Shown here: in pieces, positions 6,585 through 7,863 of the stretch | How positions within the stretch are numbered: position 1 is the stretch's first letter | Layout of the letters: each line of letters begins with the position of its first letter | NCBI GenBank assembly: GCA_964385645.1 | Contig: CAYLPT010000085.1 | Span: 1 to 7,863, forward strand | Source: CAYLPT01 sp964385645 | GTDB lineage: Bacteria > Armatimonadota > Hebobacteria > Hebobacterales > Hebobacteraceae | Length of the DNA stretch: 7,863 nt | Reading direction: 5' to 3' | Translations under genes and position numbers: made by a program | Notes under the pieces: generated by a model | Seen by the model: the letters and a program-made list of their open reading frames with translations, nothing else | What the model was told of the DNA's origin: nothing | Databases searched by the model: none

Positions 6585-6658
6585 TGGTGGAGCCAGGCGG
6601 ATTCGAACCGCCGCCTCGTCCGTGCGAGGGACGCGTCTTCCCACTCGACTATGGCCCC
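6585..6658 (-). tRNA. tRNA-Ala (anticodon CGC)
   Basis: A complete 74-base cloverleaf including the encoded CCA (6587-6585). The acceptor stem is GGGGCCA with TGGCTCC, containing the G3-U70 wobble that is the main alanine identity element. D stem GTC/GAC, anticodon stem CGTCC/GGACG, loop CTCGCAC with anticodon CGC at 6626-6624, a 4-base variable loop, T stem GGCGG/CCGCC around TTCGAAT, and discriminator A. It reads GCG, a very frequent alanine codon in the genes here. A strong promoter lies about 50 bases upstream. No introns, damaged stems or integrase gene are seen. Confidence 0.96.
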
Positions 6659-6712
6659 ACAGAGGCGGAAGCAGCCGGAGGCGGGCTGTGCGCCCGATCC
6701 GGCGGCACCGCT

Positions 6713-6741
6713 ATCCTAACAGACGGGCCGGCGCAGGTCAA
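6713..6741 (-). promoter_or_regulatory. Putative sigma-70-type promoter of tRNA-Ala
   Basis: On the - strand TTGACC (6741-6736) and TAGGAT (6718-6713) are 17 bp apart, and TGT directly before the -10 makes an extended -10. The start of transcription would be near 6706, giving a leader of about 48 bases before the tRNA. It sits just after the stop of the oxidoreductase gene. It may also drive moeA and the genes after it, because no clear terminator is visible between the tRNA and moeA. Confidence 0.65.
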
Positions 6742-6758
6742 GATTGCGGCCGCCGCGC

Positions 6759-7742
6759 TCAGGTGAGCTTCATCTTGACCGGCCGGCCGGTGCGCGCCGA
6801 CTGGTTGGCGGCCAGGGTGACCTCGGTGGTCTTGAGGGCGTCGTAGTAGTCGGAGTGGATGACGGAGCGATCGCCGGTGCGGACGGCGTGGATGAAGGCC
6901 TCGTCAATGCTCATGCCCGGTGGCGGCAGCTCGATCTTGGCGGCGTCCTCGGGGATGACGGCGATGCGATCCCAGCCGATGCGCAGGAGGAGGTCCCGCA
7001 GCACGATGTCCGTGGAGCTCCAGCCCCCGCCCTTCGTGAGGGCGCAGGTGGTGGAGAAGCAGCCGGTGGCGCCGTTCCTGAACTCGAGGCAGATGACCTG
7101 GGAGTCGGGGACGGTGAGGTTCTCGACATCGTTGAGGACGGTGAGGGAGTAGCGGGCGTAGACGCGGGCGACATCGCCAACGAGAAAGCGGATGAGGTCC
7201 ATGTTGTGGGTGGCCATCTCGTGGAACATGCCGCCGGAGCGCTCCATGACGCGCCACCAGTGGGTGGGGCCGCCGGGGATGCCGCCCCAGCGGCTGCCCA
7301 CGGCCAGGGCGACCTGGCGGCCGGCGAGGAAGGCGCGTGCGGCCTGGGCGACGGGGGAGTAGCGCATCTGGTAGCCGACGGAGGAGATGACGCCGGCGGC
7401 GCGTATGGCCTCCCAGATTTCGAGGCCTTTGTCGAGAGAGAGGACGATGGGCTTCTCGACGAAGAGGTGTACGCCGCGGGCGGCGGCGAGGGTCTCGGCG
7501 TCGGCGTGGGCGTCGGGGGGGACGCAGACATAGAGGGCGTCGAGGTCCTCGCGCTCGAGCATCTCCCGGTGGTCGTCATAGGGCCGGCCGCCAAAGGTCT
7601 GGCAGGCGCGCTCGGCCTGCTCCCGGCGGGCGTCGCAGAGGGCGACGATCTCGACGCCCTCGATCTTCTTGAGGGCCGGCAGGTGGAGGTCCACCGCGAT
7701 GCCGCCCGTGCCGACGAAGCCGACTCGCACGCGATCTGCCAT
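6759..7742 (-). CDS. Gfo/Idh/MocA family NAD(P)-dependent oxidoreductase
   Basis: A 327-residue protein of normal length for the family, which oxidises or reduces sugars, inositols and related compounds in the cytoplasm. The N-terminal Rossmann fold is clear: VGFVGTGGIAVDLHLPAL (GxGGIA at 11-16), Asp37 at the end of the second strand, which favours NAD, and CVPPDAH (73-79). VEKPI (95-99) holds the family's catalytic-site Lys97. The C-terminal domain follows, with SGGMFHEMATHNMDLIRF; His179 and Asp182 match the family HxxD catalytic motif. ATG 7742 has AAGGAG six bases upstream. It is followed by the tRNA-Ala promoter on the same strand. With the esterase and the isomerase it suggests sugar catabolism, though it is not in their transcription unit. 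Substrate unknown: many paralogues share this pattern. Not related to molybdenum despite the name MocA. Confidence 0.94.
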   Translation of the reverse strand: MADRVRVGFVGTGGIAVDLHLPALKKIEGVEIVALCDARREQAERACQTFGGRPYDDHREMLEREDLDALYVCVPPDAHADAETLAAARGVHLFVEKPIVLSLDKGLEIWEAIRAAGVISSVGYQMRYSPVAQAARAFLAGRQVALAVGSRWGGIPGGPTHWWRVMERSGGMFHEMATHNMDLIRFLVGDVARVYARYSLTVLNDVENLTVPDSQVICLEFRNGATGCFSTTCALTKGGGWSSTDIVLRDLLLRIGWDRIAVIPEDAAKIELPPPGMSIDEAFIHAVRTGDRSVIHSDYYDALKTTEVTLAANQSARTGRPVKMKLT

Positions 7743-7748
7743 CGGTTT

Positions 7749-7754
7749 CTCCTT
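7749..7754 (-). promoter_or_regulatory. Shine-Dalgarno site of the Gfo/Idh/MocA gene
   Basis: AAGGAG on the - strand lies six bases before ATG 7742-7740. It is one of the best ribosome sites in the window and confirms this start. Confidence 0.8.
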
Positions 7755-7778
7755 GCCCTGGCGATTGGGCCGCGGCAG

Positions 7779-7819
7779 GTGGGTTCTCTCCGGGGCGGCG
7801 TGGGTCCTCTCCGGGCAGC
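7779..7819. repeat. Two-copy 21-bp tandem repeat upstream of the oxidoreductase
   Basis: Two near-identical units lie head to tail: GTGGGTTCTCTCCGGGGCGGC (7779-7799) is followed directly by a copy from 7800 that differs by T-to-C at the seventh base, one G fewer in the G-run and G-to-A near the end. The repeat lies 37-77 bp upstream of the gene's start codon. A 21-bp period is two turns of the helix, so two protein-binding sites on one face are possible. The rest of 7743-7863 shows no gene that can be supported and no clear promoter. Confidence 0.55.
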
Positions 7820-7863
7820 TTGTGCTGGAGGGCCGACGCGTGGCGGCGGGGAGGACAGGGGAG

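Noticed and set aside
6354..6644. A 96-codon - strand frame overlapping tRNA-Ala and the moeA leader
   Set aside because: It runs through the tRNA and into the moeA start in another frame, with no recognisable domain. The tRNA explains the sequence.
6585..6658. Possible integration (attachment) site at the tRNA
   Set aside because: tRNA genes are common integration sites, but no integrase gene and no second copy of the tRNA 3' end were seen in the window.

Overview
The window is very GC-rich bacterial DNA (roughly 70% G+C by eye) with short intergenic gaps, clear Shine-Dalgarno sites and GTG as well as ATG starts. No gene fixes the taxon. The mix of a tandem-domain acetyl-xylan-esterase-like hydrolase, a sugar phosphate isomerase/epimerase, a Gfo/Idh/MocA dehydrogenase, a paired MoeA / MoeA-PBP system and reduced flagellar switch proteins would fit a free-living, high-GC member of a deep lineage such as Armatimonadota or a neighbouring candidate phylum. 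That placement is inference only.

Left part, + strand: the 3' end of an alpha/beta-hydrolase gene (1-1226) enters the window at its nucleophile elbow and carries a second, apparently dead hydrolase domain. It is followed by a promoter-like sequence with a perfect palindrome at the expected start of transcription, then a TIM-barrel sugar phosphate isomerase/epimerase (1334-2173). These two and the Gfo/Idh/MocA oxidoreductase at the right end are typical carbohydrate-utilisation genes.

Middle and right, all on the - strand (read from right to left): a Gfo/Idh/MocA oxidoreductase (6759-7742) preceded by a 21-bp tandem repeat; a well-formed sigma-70-type promoter; tRNA-Ala(CGC) (6585-6658); a 206-bp leader with inverted repeats; moeA (5137-6378); a second moeA fused to a periplasmic-binding-protein-like domain (3203-5140), coupled to the first by a GTGA overlap; then two C-ring genes. 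The first of these (2506-3117) is a chimera joining a FliG N-terminal domain, a FliM-like PYDF linker and a FliM-type SpoA domain. The second is a small FliN (2184-2513), coupled by an 8-bp overlap. The fliN stop lies only 10 bp from the stop of the convergent isomerase gene.

The two MoeA proteins should carry out the last step of molybdenum (or tungsten) cofactor synthesis, metal insertion, with the PBP-like domain a candidate oxyanion-handling module. The FliG-FliM chimera is the most unusual item: it keeps the parts that in known flagella bind FliF and FliN, but lacks FliG's torque-generating region and FliM's middle domain. It looks like a minimal C-ring or export-platform component rather than a standard motor switch.
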